From assembly GCA_016716005.1 (NCBI GenBank), contig JADJXE010000001.1, positions 1,625,001 to 1,689,000 of the forward strand: 64,000 bases of DNA, written 5' to 3'. The notes beneath the pieces were generated by a model. That model did no database searches. It was given only the letters and a program-made list of their open reading frames with translations, and was not told the origin of the DNA. Numbering within the stretch: the first letter of the stretch is position 1; every line of letters begins with the position of its first letter. This document shows positions 1 through 8,896 of the stretch, piece by piece. Origin of the DNA: Acidimicrobiales bacterium (GTDB lineage: Bacteria > Actinomycetota > Acidimicrobiia > Acidimicrobiales > JADJXE01). The translations under genes and the position numbers were made by a program.

Positions 1-276
1 GGCCTCGCGATCGGGACAACCGGGCTCGAGGTAGCTGATGCCGTCCACGCGGAACTCGAGGTAGTCGAAGCTCGGTGCATCGGCAGGATGCCACGGCGCC
101 CTGCCGAATGCGCCGATACGCCGGCCGTCGAAGCTGCGGTAGTCGGTGATCGGGGTCGACCACCGCTGCGGCGTGAACGTGCGGCCGTCGGCCGACGAGG
201 CCACCGTCACCGCCCCTCGGTGAGCGTCGGTGTACCGACGCGTCGTCGGCCTCCCCGGGGACTTCTCCTTCGGCAT
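1..276 (-). CDS. partial protein resembling the C-terminus of DUF6544/DUF6920
   Basis: A reading frame starts with ATG at 276 and stays open to base 1, so its 3' end lies outside the window. The 92 visible residues contain RWSTPITDYRSFDGRRI and later FDYLEFRVDGISY. This matches my memory of the C-terminal part of DUF6544-type proteins, a family of unknown function in actinobacteria. The first 20 residues are basic and do not resemble the family, so this may be a 5'-truncated or frameshifted copy rather than an intact gene. No good ribosome binding site is visible. Assignment is from pattern memory only. Confidence 0.4.
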   Translation of the reverse strand, partial: MPKEKSPGRPTTRRYTDAHRGAVTVASSADGRTFTPQRWSTPITDYRSFDGRRIGAFGRAPWHPADAPSFDYLEFRVDGISYLEPGCPDREA

Positions 277-422
277 GCCTCCATCCTCGCTTCCGAGGTC
301 TGGGGCCTCCAACGAACCCAGGGCGGTTCCCCTCGGACTGCCAACGCCAGCGACAGGCAGGAGCTCTCGCCCGTGGCATCGGCACACCGTGGGACCGGCG
401 CTGGCTCCGCGGCCGCAGCGTT

Positions 423-2846
423 CTACAGCTGCCCGTCCGCCTCGAGGCGCCGGAACGCCGCCGCGCCCCAGATGGGTGGCAGGTAACACGTGACCATCCG
501 GTAGGCGATGGCGACACCGAACGCCGTTGCGTCGTCCAGACCGGCTGCTGTGAGCAACAGGACGTAGGCGCCCTCGGACACGCCGATGCCGCCCGGAACC
601 GGCATGATCCCCGCGAACAGGGCTACCGACACGTTGATGACGAGCAAGGTGGCCAACGGCAACGAGGTGCCGAAGGCGGCGAGCACGATGCCGAGCGTGG
701 TCGCGAACAACAGCTCGGCGGCGAGGTTGGCGCCGAGGAGTCGGGCGACCCGGGACGGCGTTCGGAGGATCGCCACGGTCTCGATCGCCTCACGGATCCA
801 GGGGCGAACGCGACCCAGCACCCAGTTCCGAGCGCGTGGGACCACCACCGCCAGCAGCGCCACGAGGAGCACGACCGCGATCAGCGCGGTCAGCGCAGCG
901 AGCAGGTCCTCCTGCTGCACGTCGAAGGTGTTCTGGAAGTTGAAGTCCGCGAGTCCCAGCAGCGCGACTGACACGAGGATCAGCATCTGGATCGCGAAGC
1001 CGGCCACGCTGTCGACGACGCCGATCGACATCGCGGACACCGATGGGATGCCTCGGCGCTGGAAGAAGCGGACGCTGACCCCGACGCGTGCGAACGTCGA
1101 GGGGATCGCGAGGTTGACGAACGTGATGGCGAACTGGAGAAGAGCCACCGGTCCGAACGGGATCGGTCGCGGGCAGGCGGCGCGGGTCGACTCGGCCTGG
1201 GGCAGTCGTGGGAGCTGGCCCCATGCGAGGGCGACCAACAGGAGGGCGAGCGACGCCTGGCTGAGCGCATCGACCAGTTCGGCGACGTCGACGCCGGCCA
1301 ACATGCTGATGAAGAAGTACCCTGCCGCCGCCAGCAGCCCGGCTCGCACCAACGAGGCTGCCGAGACCCGCCGGAGCTTGGCCAACTCGGGTTCCTCGAT
1401 GCCTGCCGAACGAGCCACCGCGGCGCGAAGCTCGTCCAGATCCAGGTCGGCGTTGTCGAGCGACTGGCGGAGGCGGGTTCCCATGGCGGCGACCTGCAGG
1501 TACGGCACGACGGCCGCCAGATCCTCGGCGCCGAGACACCGACGTGCCGCGTCCACCGCTCGTCGCGGCCCCGCCAGGAGAGCCGAGCACACCAGGAGCT
1601 GAGCCACGTCGATTCGGCGCTGATCCTCGCTCGGAGCCACGACCACGCCGGCGAGGCCGTCCACCACCACGTCGCCGCCGTCGACGCGGAACAACTCAGG
1701 GGCGAGGTCACCATGTGCGAACCCCGCTGCTGCCAGGGTGAGCAACGTGTGCCACATCGCGTCGAGCAGCGCTTCGTCCACCTCGTGACCGTCGAGCGGT
1801 ACGCCCCGGACCTGCAGCACGATCAGCGCGTCGCCCCCCGTCGTCCGACCAGCGCGCACCACGCGATGCACCGGGACTCCGTCCCGAGCTGCGAACAGCG
1901 TCGCGAACGCCTCGTGCTCGGCTTGTTGGACCCGCGTCAAGGTCAGCGCCTCGGCGTCGCGGTACCACAGTGCGCGCCAGGCCTTGGCGAGCAGCTGTGA
2001 GTCCCAGGCGTCGCGGCCGTAGACCCGCACGACCAGCAGTAGCCCGTCGGGGTCGGTCGCGTCGAGCACGAACACGCCGGCTCGCTGTCGTCGTCCCTCC
2101 GACAACGATGTCACCTCCACCCCGAGCTCCTCGAGGCCGCGACGGACGCCGTCCAGGCTGGGACGCCCACCCGTCGAACCGACGAGGAGGTGCACGATGG
2201 CTCCCGCGATGGTGCCGCACAGCACACCGAGGGCAGCACCGCTCGGCGTCGCAGCTTCCAGGAGGACCAGCGAGACCGCCCCCAGGCCCACCAGCCACCG
2301 ACTCGTCGTTCGGAACGGTCGGGTGATGTGCGGCGACGCAACCACCGTCACCGCGGACACCAGAGCGAGACGAACCGACACCGGATCCGCAGGAGGACCT
2401 GTGGCCGTCAACGACGACCACAGGTCGATCTCGTCACCTGCGACGAGATCCGTCACGACGGTCACGATCACCGCTGCGCCGAGGAGCCCGAACAGCTGGT
2501 CGCGCAGGATGTCCACGCGCCAGCGGACGAGGGAGACGAACACGAGGAAGACGCCCCACAGGCTCAGCAGGGCGACGCCGACGTTCCACACCACGTCGAG
2601 GAAGGCCGGCACGGCGACGGCGACGGCGATCAGCGCCTGCTCGAACGCCGACGGCGGCTCGCTCAGCTCACCCAGCGCCACCACGCCGACGACGCACAAC
2701 GCCAGCAGGACCAGATCGGTCGCACGCCGCGACCGCGGACTGCCCCTGCCCGATGCATACAGCCGCGTTCGCTGCGGCCGGGACCACAATCGCCCGGTCA
2801 GCGTCGGGTTCGCGGCCCCCTGGACCGGGGTCGGCACCTCCCTCAT
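423..2846 (-). CDS. kinase-like / lysylphosphatidylglycerol-synthase-fold membrane protein
   Basis: The protein has 807 residues from the ATG at 2846; an upstream in-frame extension lacks membrane-protein character. Residues ~40-230 form several hydrophobic segments. Residues ~250-470 look like a degenerate aminoglycoside-kinase/lipopolysaccharide-kinase fold: HGDLAPELF near 380 resembles the catalytic loop, and VVVDGLAG stands where D-F-G is usual. Residues ~490-800 are a chain of membrane helices typical of the UPF0104/LPG_synthase_TM family, with PVPGGIGVSEG near the end. This three-part arrangement is known in actinobacteria, but its reaction is unproven. A role in lipid modification or transport in the inner membrane is inference. 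It lies 32 bases downstream of a small membrane protein gene on the same strand. Confidence 0.8.
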   Translation of the reverse strand: MREVPTPVQGAANPTLTGRLWSRPQRTRLYASGRGSPRSRRATDLVLLALCVVGVVALGELSEPPSAFEQALIAVAVAVPAFLDVVWNVGVALLSLWGVFLVFVSLVRWRVDILRDQLFGLLGAAVIVTVVTDLVAGDEIDLWSSLTATGPPADPVSVRLALVSAVTVVASPHITRPFRTTSRWLVGLGAVSLVLLEAATPSGAALGVLCGTIAGAIVHLLVGSTGGRPSLDGVRRGLEELGVEVTSLSEGRRQRAGVFVLDATDPDGLLLVVRVYGRDAWDSQLLAKAWRALWYRDAEALTLTRVQQAEHEAFATLFAARDGVPVHRVVRAGRTTGGDALIVLQVRGVPLDGHEVDEALLDAMWHTLLTLAAAGFAHGDLAPELFRVDGGDVVVDGLAGVVVAPSEDQRRIDVAQLLVCSALLAGPRRAVDAARRCLGAEDLAAVVPYLQVAAMGTRLRQSLDNADLDLDELRAAVARSAGIEEPELAKLRRVSAASLVRAGLLAAAGYFFISMLAGVDVAELVDALSQASLALLLVALAWGQLPRLPQAESTRAACPRPIPFGPVALLQFAITFVNLAIPSTFARVGVSVRFFQRRGIPSVSAMSIGVVDSVAGFAIQMLILVSVALLGLADFNFQNTFDVQQEDLLAALTALIAVVLLVALLAVVVPRARNWVLGRVRPWIREAIETVAILRTPSRVARLLGANLAAELLFATTLGIVLAAFGTSLPLATLLVINVSVALFAGIMPVPGGIGVSEGAYVLLLTAAGLDDATAFGVAIAYRMVTCYLPPIWGAAAFRRLEADGQL

Positions 2847-2878
2847 CGGCCCACGTTCCCTCCGCGCGCAGTGACCCG

Positions 2879-3574
2879 TCAGTCCGGATCGCCGTGGGCG
2901 CGACGTGCCGGGTCGAGTGCCCGCTTCCCCACCGACAGGATGTGGATGCTCATGAGCACGACCCACAGGGGGAACAGCATCTCGAGCCAGGGGACGGCGG
3001 CTGCGGCGAGCAGCAGCGCCAGGGCGCTCAGGTAGCCAACGATCTGCAGCCATCGGGGCAACACCCCGAGGCGGCGGGCGAGGGTCGTGGTGGCGATGGC
3101 GAACACCGCACCCATCCGCAGGCCATAGGTGGCCATGATGGTGAACACGAGCCGGCGGCCGAACCGCCAGACGTCCGCATCGATGGTTGCGTTCGCGGTG
3201 ACCCCGACGAGGGTCGCCATGATCGCTCCGCAGATGAACAGCATCGCGACGAACAGCAGGCCGCTTCCGAGGAAGACGGTCGCGAAGAACCGGTCTTCCC
3301 GGTCGCCGAGGTGGTCTCGGATGACGCCGATGAACCACAGGAACGCGATGCCGGCGAACGGAAGCAGCGCGAGCGCGACCTCGACCCGGGTTCGCTGGGC
3401 GCTCGAGGTCAACCAGCTGCCGACGTCGTCGGGGTCAACAGGGATGGCGCTGCGGAACAGGCTGATGGCGGCGACGAACAGCACCGAGAACACGATGCCG
3501 GCAACGGCGGCGGCACGTGGTGCCCGCGCGGCGGCTGCAAGTCGGTCGAGTTCGTCGGTCGTGTTCTCGGTCAT
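2879..3574 (-). CDS. polytopic membrane protein of unknown function
   Basis: 231 residues from ATG. About six hydrophobic stretches are visible, starting with AVAGIVFSVLFVAAISLF near residue 25 and ending with a short basic cytoplasmic tail (KRALDPARRAHGDPD). I recognise no catalytic motif; the layout is that of small actinobacterial integral membrane proteins of unknown role. It follows the antiporter gene with a 4-base gap and precedes the kinase-like membrane protein, so these genes likely form one transcript with the DUF1254 gene at 4868-5848. Confidence 0.75.
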   Translation of the reverse strand: MTENTTDELDRLAAAARAPRAAAVAGIVFSVLFVAAISLFRSAIPVDPDDVGSWLTSSAQRTRVEVALALLPFAGIAFLWFIGVIRDHLGDREDRFFATVFLGSGLLFVAMLFICGAIMATLVGVTANATIDADVWRFGRRLVFTIMATYGLRMGAVFAIATTTLARRLGVLPRWLQIVGYLSALALLLAAAAVPWLEMLFPLWVVLMSIHILSVGKRALDPARRAHGDPD

Positions 3575-3578
3575 CTCG

Positions 3579-4871
3579 TCACCTGACAGGTCTACCGCCG
3601 CCGTGACGGTGGCGGGTGAGGATCGGTTGTCGGGCGCGGGGGCCGGCCGTGTGGTCGGCGTGTTCGCGCTGGACGTAGCCCCGCCCGCCGGGGCCGGCGC
3701 TGAGGCCGTGCAGCAGGATGCTGGCCGCGACGGTCAGCGCCACGGCAGCCACGGCGCGGTTGGCGGCGGGGTCGGTCTCGCCGAGCTCTTCGATGGCCAG
3801 CAGCGCGAACACCACCGACGCCAGTCCCCGCGGTCCGAACCAGGCGAGGAACAGCGTGGTGGGCCGGTCGAGCCCCACTCCGAGCATGCTCAACGCGACC
3901 GGCAGCATCCGCACGACGGTGAGGCTGAGCAGCGCGTACACCGCGACGGAGGCGTCGAGATGCTCGAACGCGATCGGCAACAGGCTGGCGCCGAACAGGA
4001 ACCACACCACGAGCGCGAGCAGCTCGCCGCCGAGCTCGGGCAGCTCGTTGGTCTGTTCGACATCGAGCGCCTCACGGTCGGCCAGCGCCCCGAAGGCGAT
4101 GCCCGCCACGAACGCGGCGATGAACCCGTTGCCGTCGAACGCGAGCGTCACCGCCAGCGCGCTCGAGGCCAGCGCAAGGGCTGCGAGGCGACGGCCTCCG
4201 GGGGCGATCCACCCCTGCAGGGACGCTCGGTTCAGGACCAGCGCCCCCACCGCGCCGAGCACGACACCGACGACGACACCGACCCCGAGCTCGCGCAGCG
4301 CGGCACCGAACTCGATCGACACGCTCTCACTCGTCTGGCCGAGCTGGCTGGCCGCGACCGCCAGGGCAACCATGACGACCGGAGTCACGATGCCGTCATT
4401 GAGGCCGCTCTCCACGTTGAGCGACCGGCGGAGACGCATCGGGATGCGCTCGTCGTTGATGACCTGCACGCTCAACGCCGCATCGGTGGGTGCCAACGCC
4501 GCGCCCAGGAACAGGGCGAGACCCCACGGCAGGTCGAACACCATGGCGGCGATCGCCGCGCCGGCTGCCACCGAGAGCGGAAGGCCGACACCGAGGAGCC
4601 GAACCGGCAACGCAGGGTCGGCCTTCAGCTCTCGCAGGTTGACGCGGGCGGCGTCGGTGAACAGCAACAGTGCGAGGGTGACCTCGGCGATGAGATGGAT
4701 CGAGGACGCCTCGACATCGACGGTCACGGGTCCCCAGGTGGGGTTGGCGAGCAGGTACCCGGCGACTGCGAACACGAGCGGGCCGGTCACGTTCCGGCGC
4801 GCCAAGGCGCCGGAGGTCGCCGCCCAGGCGAACAGCAGCAGACCGACCAGCGCGACGGCGCCGACAGTCAT
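3579..4871 (-). CDS. CPA1-type Na+(K+)/H+ antiporter
   Basis: 430 residues. It exchanges monovalent cations for protons across the cytoplasmic membrane. About 12 hydrophobic helices are visible. The conserved segments AALAPTDAALSVQVI and NVESGLNDGIVTPVV are the Na_H_Exchanger core, where the Asp residues bind the ion. AWFGPRGLASVVFALL near residue 365 is the usual late conserved helix. I take the ATG at 4871 because it overlaps the stop of the upstream DUF1254 gene as ATGA, which indicates translational coupling. No C-terminal regulatory (TrkA/RCK) domain is present; the tail is short and His/Arg-rich. The substrate ion cannot be fixed from sequence. Confidence 0.9.
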   Translation of the reverse strand: MTVGAVALVGLLLFAWAATSGALARRNVTGPLVFAVAGYLLANPTWGPVTVDVEASSIHLIAEVTLALLLFTDAARVNLRELKADPALPVRLLGVGLPLSVAAGAAIAAMVFDLPWGLALFLGAALAPTDAALSVQVINDERIPMRLRRSLNVESGLNDGIVTPVVMVALAVAASQLGQTSESVSIEFGAALRELGVGVVVGVVLGAVGALVLNRASLQGWIAPGGRRLAALALASSALAVTLAFDGNGFIAAFVAGIAFGALADREALDVEQTNELPELGGELLALVVWFLFGASLLPIAFEHLDASVAVYALLSLTVVRMLPVALSMLGVGLDRPTTLFLAWFGPRGLASVVFALLAIEELGETDPAANRAVAAVALTVAASILLHGLSAGPGGRGYVQREHADHTAGPRARQPILTRHRHGGGRPVR

Positions 4872-5848
4872 CTGTCGAGCGGTTCCACCGTCGGGAAGGT
4901 CCAACTGCCGTCGAGGATCTCAACCCGGGGTTGGTAGAGACGGACCGTGTAGTTCCAGCCGTCGACGAGTCGAAGGCAGTTCGGTCGCCCGTCACCACAA
5001 CCACCGAAGTGGACCACGACGGACCCGTCGGGCTCCTTCGCCGCGGTGACCTGGTTGACGCTGCAGCCGCCGTCACCACCGGTCTCGAAGTATCCGTCCG
5101 CGTTGTACACCGAGATCGACCAGAACGCGTCGACCGGGACATCAGCCACGACGATCCGGTACTCGCCGACCGGCAATCCGGGTTCTACCGTCAGGTAGAA
5201 CGCCTCCCGCTCGGGCAGCCCTCCCCAGCCGATCGCCGTCCCGATCAGGTGACGGACCGGGTCCACATCCGCTTGCGTTCCGAACATCCCTTCGGTGCCC
5301 CCGACGGTCCGCCCGAGCGCCACCAGCGCGTCACGCACCGCAGCGAAGGACACCTCGTCGTAGTCCGGTATCACCAACGGTTCCGCAGAACCCGCAGCGA
5401 GGGCGAGGCCGTCCTGCACGGCGTTCGCCGCGGCGACGTCGTCGGGGTCGGCGGGATCGACGAACACCCGCATCGCCAACAACACGTACCGGGTGCCGTG
5501 GTCGTCGATCGACAGCCGGTGCTCGCCGGGGGTGCGCAGCACCTGGTTGATGAAGTGGTCCTGGTTGACCACCATCAACGTGGCGTAGCGCTCGCCGCTG
5601 TCGGGCACCGTCACGACCGCGCCCTCGTCGAGGTCCACGACGGCGAAGCTGTAGAGCGTGTCGCGGTTCATGCGCACGACCGTCTGCTGATCGAGCGGTG
5701 TCGGTACCCGGTTGTGCTGCCAGCGGTTGATGCCACCGGCCCCTGCCATCAGGTTCGACATCATCCGGTTCGACTCGGCCCGCACGAAGTTGTCGACCGA
5801 TACCGCCACCGTGTCAGCCACGGTCGCACCCCACGTGCGTGGGGACAC
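4868..5848 (-). CDS. DUF1254/DUF1214 domain protein (shorter form)
   Basis: 326 residues. The N-terminal part (about 20-140) has the DUF1254 pattern with MNRDTLYSFAVVDLDEGAVV and a following LMVVNQDHFINQVL; the C-terminal part (about 220-320) has the DUF1214 pattern AFWSISVYNADGYFETGG and ends in YQPRVEILDGSW. Such proteins occur in many actinobacteria and some have an exported lipoprotein form; this one shows no signal peptide. The biochemical function is unknown. Its stop overlaps the antiporter start. A longer relative lies at 10959-12281, so the left part of the window carries two members. Confidence 0.85.
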   Translation of the reverse strand: MSPRTWGATVADTVAVSVDNFVRAESNRMMSNLMAGAGGINRWQHNRVPTPLDQQTVVRMNRDTLYSFAVVDLDEGAVVTVPDSGERYATLMVVNQDHFINQVLRTPGEHRLSIDDHGTRYVLLAMRVFVDPADPDDVAAANAVQDGLALAAGSAEPLVIPDYDEVSFAAVRDALVALGRTVGGTEGMFGTQADVDPVRHLIGTAIGWGGLPEREAFYLTVEPGLPVGEYRIVVADVPVDAFWSISVYNADGYFETGGDGGCSVNQVTAAKEPDGSVVVHFGGCGDGRPNCLRLVDGWNYTVRLYQPRVEILDGSWTFPTVEPLDR

Positions 5849-5857
5849 CCTCGACCG

Positions 5858-6523
5858 TCACTGCCATGGGTCGAAGTTGTTCACGCCATCGATGCAGCCC
5901 TGGTACATGTTGGCCAGGTCGTCAGGGACGATGTTCGCCAGACCGTGCGTGTCGATCACCAGGTCCTCGTCGAGGATCTTCGCCGAGAACTCCCAGCCCT
6001 CCGGCAGCGTGAGACGATCACCCAGGCCGGCCAGCACCTCGGCGGTGAGGTCCGTTGCCTTGTGGTTCGTGTAGGTCTGCATCACCCAGGTCACACCCTC
6101 GGGGGAGCGCAGGAGGAACACCGGACGACCAGCGAGGAACCGGTAGGTGGTGACCCGGTGGATCTGCATCGGGTGATATGCCATCGCCGATTGATCGCGA
6201 CCGGGATCGAAGTCCGCCGGCATGTGCATGTCGGCCGCGAGGTTGAACATGATTCCGCCGAGTTCCCGCGGCTCGCCGGCCAACTCCAGCGTCAACTCGT
6301 CCATCATCCAGAACCGACGCGGGTTCTTCCACACCCGATCACACCCCGTCTCCTTCGCCAACGCCTCCGTGTCGATCGCCTCGAACTCTTCCTCGGGGCA
6401 GGGACCGAATCCGGTGGTGTTGTAGACGAGCGCGCCGTAACCGCCCTCCTGCTCTGTCAGCAGGAAGATCTCTCCCTGCGCGTAGTCCCGAGTGCCCTTG
6501 ACATCCAATGGTGAGCTGGTCAT
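5858..6523 (-). CDS. unrecognised ~221-residue protein, family copy 1
   Basis: Starts at the ATG at 6523, preceded by AAGGGAAC about 8 bases upstream; the open frame continues further but that part is not conserved with the paralogue. It is clearly related to the protein at 8897-9577. Shared landmarks are an early E-[IV]-x-[FI]-[LF]-T-E segment, a [VF]YN[TS]xG motif, a central WMMDELTLEL or SMMDTATVEF block, R-V-T-T-Y-R-F-L-A-G-R, and a C-terminal LTLPEGWEFSAKILDEDL. No signal peptide, membrane helix or known catalytic motif is seen, so it should be soluble. It is 9 bases upstream of the DUF1254 gene, suggesting cotranscription. Function unknown. Confidence 0.8.
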   Translation of the reverse strand: MTSSPLDVKGTRDYAQGEIFLLTEQEGGYGALVYNTTGFGPCPEEEFEAIDTEALAKETGCDRVWKNPRRFWMMDELTLELAGEPRELGGIMFNLAADMHMPADFDPGRDQSAMAYHPMQIHRVTTYRFLAGRPVFLLRSPEGVTWVMQTYTNHKATDLTAEVLAGLGDRLTLPEGWEFSAKILDEDLVIDTHGLANIVPDDLANMYQGCIDGVNNFDPWQ

Positions 6524-6543
6524 CCGTTCGGTTCCCTTCTTGG

Positions 6544-6753
6544 TTATCTCGTCGCGAGAGGGCGTGTTAGGGGCTGGTAGGCAAAGCTCTCGTGCTTCAC
6601 CATGGCATCGGGGACGTCGAGCCACATGACCCAGCGGGCCTTCAGACCGTTGAAGTCCCGCTCGGCACCCACGATCACCTCGATCCAGTCCAGGCACCAC
6701 GACCTCGGTCCGAGCCAACGGCTGTCGACCGTCCATGTCGGGGGGCCGGCCGC
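6544..6753 (-). pseudogene. 5'-truncated coding remnant
   Basis: In a frame different from neighbouring genes, an open stretch ends with TAA at 6544 and reads through WLGPRSWCLDWIEVIVG, RDFNGLKARWVMWLDVPD and ESFAYQPLTRP. The amino acid order looks genuinely protein-like (Trp-rich, acidic/basic alternation), but the frame is closed by TGA at 6754-6756 and has no ATG; only an internal GTG could start it. I read it as the 3' end of a gene cut off at its 5' side, or a very small protein. No family recognised. Confidence 0.35.
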
Positions 6754-6817
6754 TCAGTGCCGAAGGTCCCACCGGACTCCAGCGATACGAGGACACCCAT
6801 TGGCCGGCAGCGATCGA

Positions 6818-8563
6818 TCATGGCGCAGTGTGCGGCGGCAGGCTGCATGCTGCGACCGCGGCGGTCACCGTTCCATGGACATGATCGGCCCCGATGACCT
6901 CGGTGAGACCGAGGTCATCGAAGCGTCGCTGCAGTTCCACGGTGGCCCGTGCGATGTGCAGCTCGATGTTCCGGTCGCGAAGACCGCTGTTCACCTCACG
7001 CAACGCGACTCCTGCGCTGGCGTCGATGTCGCTGATAGCGGTTGCGTCGAGGACGACGTGTCGCACGGGTTTGGGTGCGCCGTCGACGGCGGCCCAGAGC
7101 CGGCGCTTGAAGAAGTGGGCGTTGGCGAAGAACAACCGGTCCTGGATGCGGTAGACGACCACGCCGGGCGTGACACCAGCGTCGGGGTGGTCGCTGACGT
7201 CGACGTAGCGGTCCTCATCGGGCGCCCATCCGAGCACGGCGTCCGCGGGTCGTGCAGCCCTGCGGATGATGTCGATGATGGACAGCACGACCGCCACGAC
7301 GATCGCCTGCAGGACACCGATGGTGACCACGAACAGCGCCGTGACTCCTGCGATGACGACCTCGGAACGGCTGCTGCGGGCGAGCGCCCGCCACTGGTCG
7401 GGCTCGATCAGCTTCGAGGCGGCGAACACGATCACCGCGCCGAGGATCGCCGAGGGCAGGTACTCGATCGGCGCGGTGAGGAACAGGAGGATGGCGCCGA
7501 TCGTCGCAGCGGCGACCAGCCCGCTCACCTGGCTCGTCGCTCCCATGTCGTCGTTGACCGCTGTGCGTGACCCGCTCGTCCCGACCGGTATGCCCTGGGT
7601 GACCCCTGACGCCACCTGCGCGAAGCCGAACGCCAGCAGTTCCTGGTTCGCATCGACGACCTCGTGGTGACGCGCGGCGAACGAGCGAGCAGTGAGGATC
7701 CCATCGGCGAACGCCACGAGGAAGATGGCCACGGCCGCCGCCGCCAGTGTCCCGACGTCCGAACGCGACACCTCGGGCACCGCGAGCGACGGCAAGCCGC
7801 TCGGCACCGCACCGGTGACCGCCACGCCCCGGGACGCAAGGTCCAGCGCCCATGACGCCGCGATGCCGAGCACCATGAGCACCAGCGCGCCGGGGATGCG
7901 CTTGTTGATCCTGGCGAACAGGAACAGGAGCACCAGTGCCAGGGCCCCGACCACCACCGTCGCCGTGTTGGCGTCGCCGATGCGGCGCACGATGTCGAGC
8001 GCTTCGCGGATGGCGCCTTCCTCGTCGCTGGAGATGCCGACCAGCTTGCCGAGCTGACCGAGGATCAGCACGACGGCAACCCCGGTGATGTAGCCGACGA
8101 GCACCGCCTGGGAGAAGTAGTCGGCGATCCAACCGATGCGGATGAGCCGAGCCACGAAGAAGACCAGGCCGACCAGCAGCGCCAGCATCGCGGCGAGGGC
8201 GGCGTACTCCGCGCTGCCGGCGGCGGCCAGCGGGCCGAGCGCCGTCGCAACGAGCAGCGCGACGGTGCCCTCCGGACCGATGACCACCCGGGGCGCAGAC
8301 CCGAACACGGCGTACGCCACGACCGGCAGCAACAGCGCATAGAGGCCGGCGCTGACTGGTGCACCTGCCAGCTCAGCGAACGCCATGGCCGACGGAAGGG
8401 CCAGCGCCGCGACCGTCATGCCAGCAACGGTGTCGACCTGAAGACGATCCCTCGAGTACCCCGACAACGATCGAGCGAAGGGCACGAACCGGGTGGTGAT
8501 CGGCGGTCGGCTCTCCGACGCGAACGCGCTCCGACCCCGGTACGCCTCTCGGAACGGTCTCAC
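6818..8563 (-). CDS. SulP-family anion permease with STAS domain
   Basis: About 581 residues with the GTG start at 8563, near normal SulP length. The start is uncertain: GTG codons at 8569 and 8572 and an ATG at 8668 are in frame, and none has a good ribosome binding site. SulP proteins move sulfate, bicarbonate or other anions through the cytoplasmic membrane. The first conserved helix reads GMTVAALALPSAMAFAELAG. The core includes YLPSAILGAVIVFAASKLIE and about 10-12 helices up to residue ~450. A cytoplasmic STAS domain follows (about 470-575), with VVLDATAISDIDASAG at its phosphorylatable loop. Substrate cannot be told from sequence. Confidence 0.85.
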   Translation of the reverse strand: MRPFREAYRGRSAFASESRPPITTRFVPFARSLSGYSRDRLQVDTVAGMTVAALALPSAMAFAELAGAPVSAGLYALLLPVVAYAVFGSAPRVVIGPEGTVALLVATALGPLAAAGSAEYAALAAMLALLVGLVFFVARLIRIGWIADYFSQAVLVGYITGVAVVLILGQLGKLVGISSDEEGAIREALDIVRRIGDANTATVVVGALALVLLFLFARINKRIPGALVLMVLGIAASWALDLASRGVAVTGAVPSGLPSLAVPEVSRSDVGTLAAAAVAIFLVAFADGILTARSFAARHHEVVDANQELLAFGFAQVASGVTQGIPVGTSGSRTAVNDDMGATSQVSGLVAAATIGAILLFLTAPIEYLPSAILGAVIVFAASKLIEPDQWRALARSSRSEVVIAGVTALFVVTIGVLQAIVVAVVLSIIDIIRRAARPADAVLGWAPDEDRYVDVSDHPDAGVTPGVVVYRIQDRLFFANAHFFKRRLWAAVDGAPKPVRHVVLDATAISDIDASAGVALREVNSGLRDRNIELHIARATVELQRRFDDLGLTEVIGADHVHGTVTAAVAACSLPPHTAP

Positions 8564-8896
8564 GGACACCACTACAGCACGGGGACCGGCGCCCGACGTC
8601 GCCCCAACAGGATGAGCGACATCATCAGCAGCGAGGATCTCGGCGAGCCCAGTCCCGAGCGTGCGCATCTCGTTGACGCTGACCGGGTTCCAGGGTGGCC
8701 TCCAGGTCAACCAGACGCGACGCCAATCGCCCGCCACGGTGCCCGAGCAGCAGTCGGGACCTCTGGCCCTGGGTCGCAGAGCACATCCCTGTAGCGTGGC
8801 GGCAGGTCAGGCAGAGCCATCGACGGCCACACGTTCACGATGGCCGCGACTGATGCAACGAGGCTGTATCCGCCATTGACCTAGGAGAAGCGAACG
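8564..8896. other. gene-poor stretch between SulP and paralogue copy 2
   Basis: About 330 bases between divergently transcribed genes. On the minus strand the SulP frame stays open to 8737 and includes RVWLTWRPPWNPVSVNEMR, which looks protein-like, so the permease could start further upstream or a remnant could be fused. On the plus strand, AGGAGAAGC lies just before the ATG at 8897. Divergent promoters presumably lie here, but I see no convincing -10/-35 pair. Confidence 0.5.

Noticed and set aside
2847..3338. Upstream extension of the kinase-like membrane protein
   Set aside because: It overlaps the well formed membrane protein gene at 2879-3574 and reads as low-complexity Arg/Pro/His sequence.
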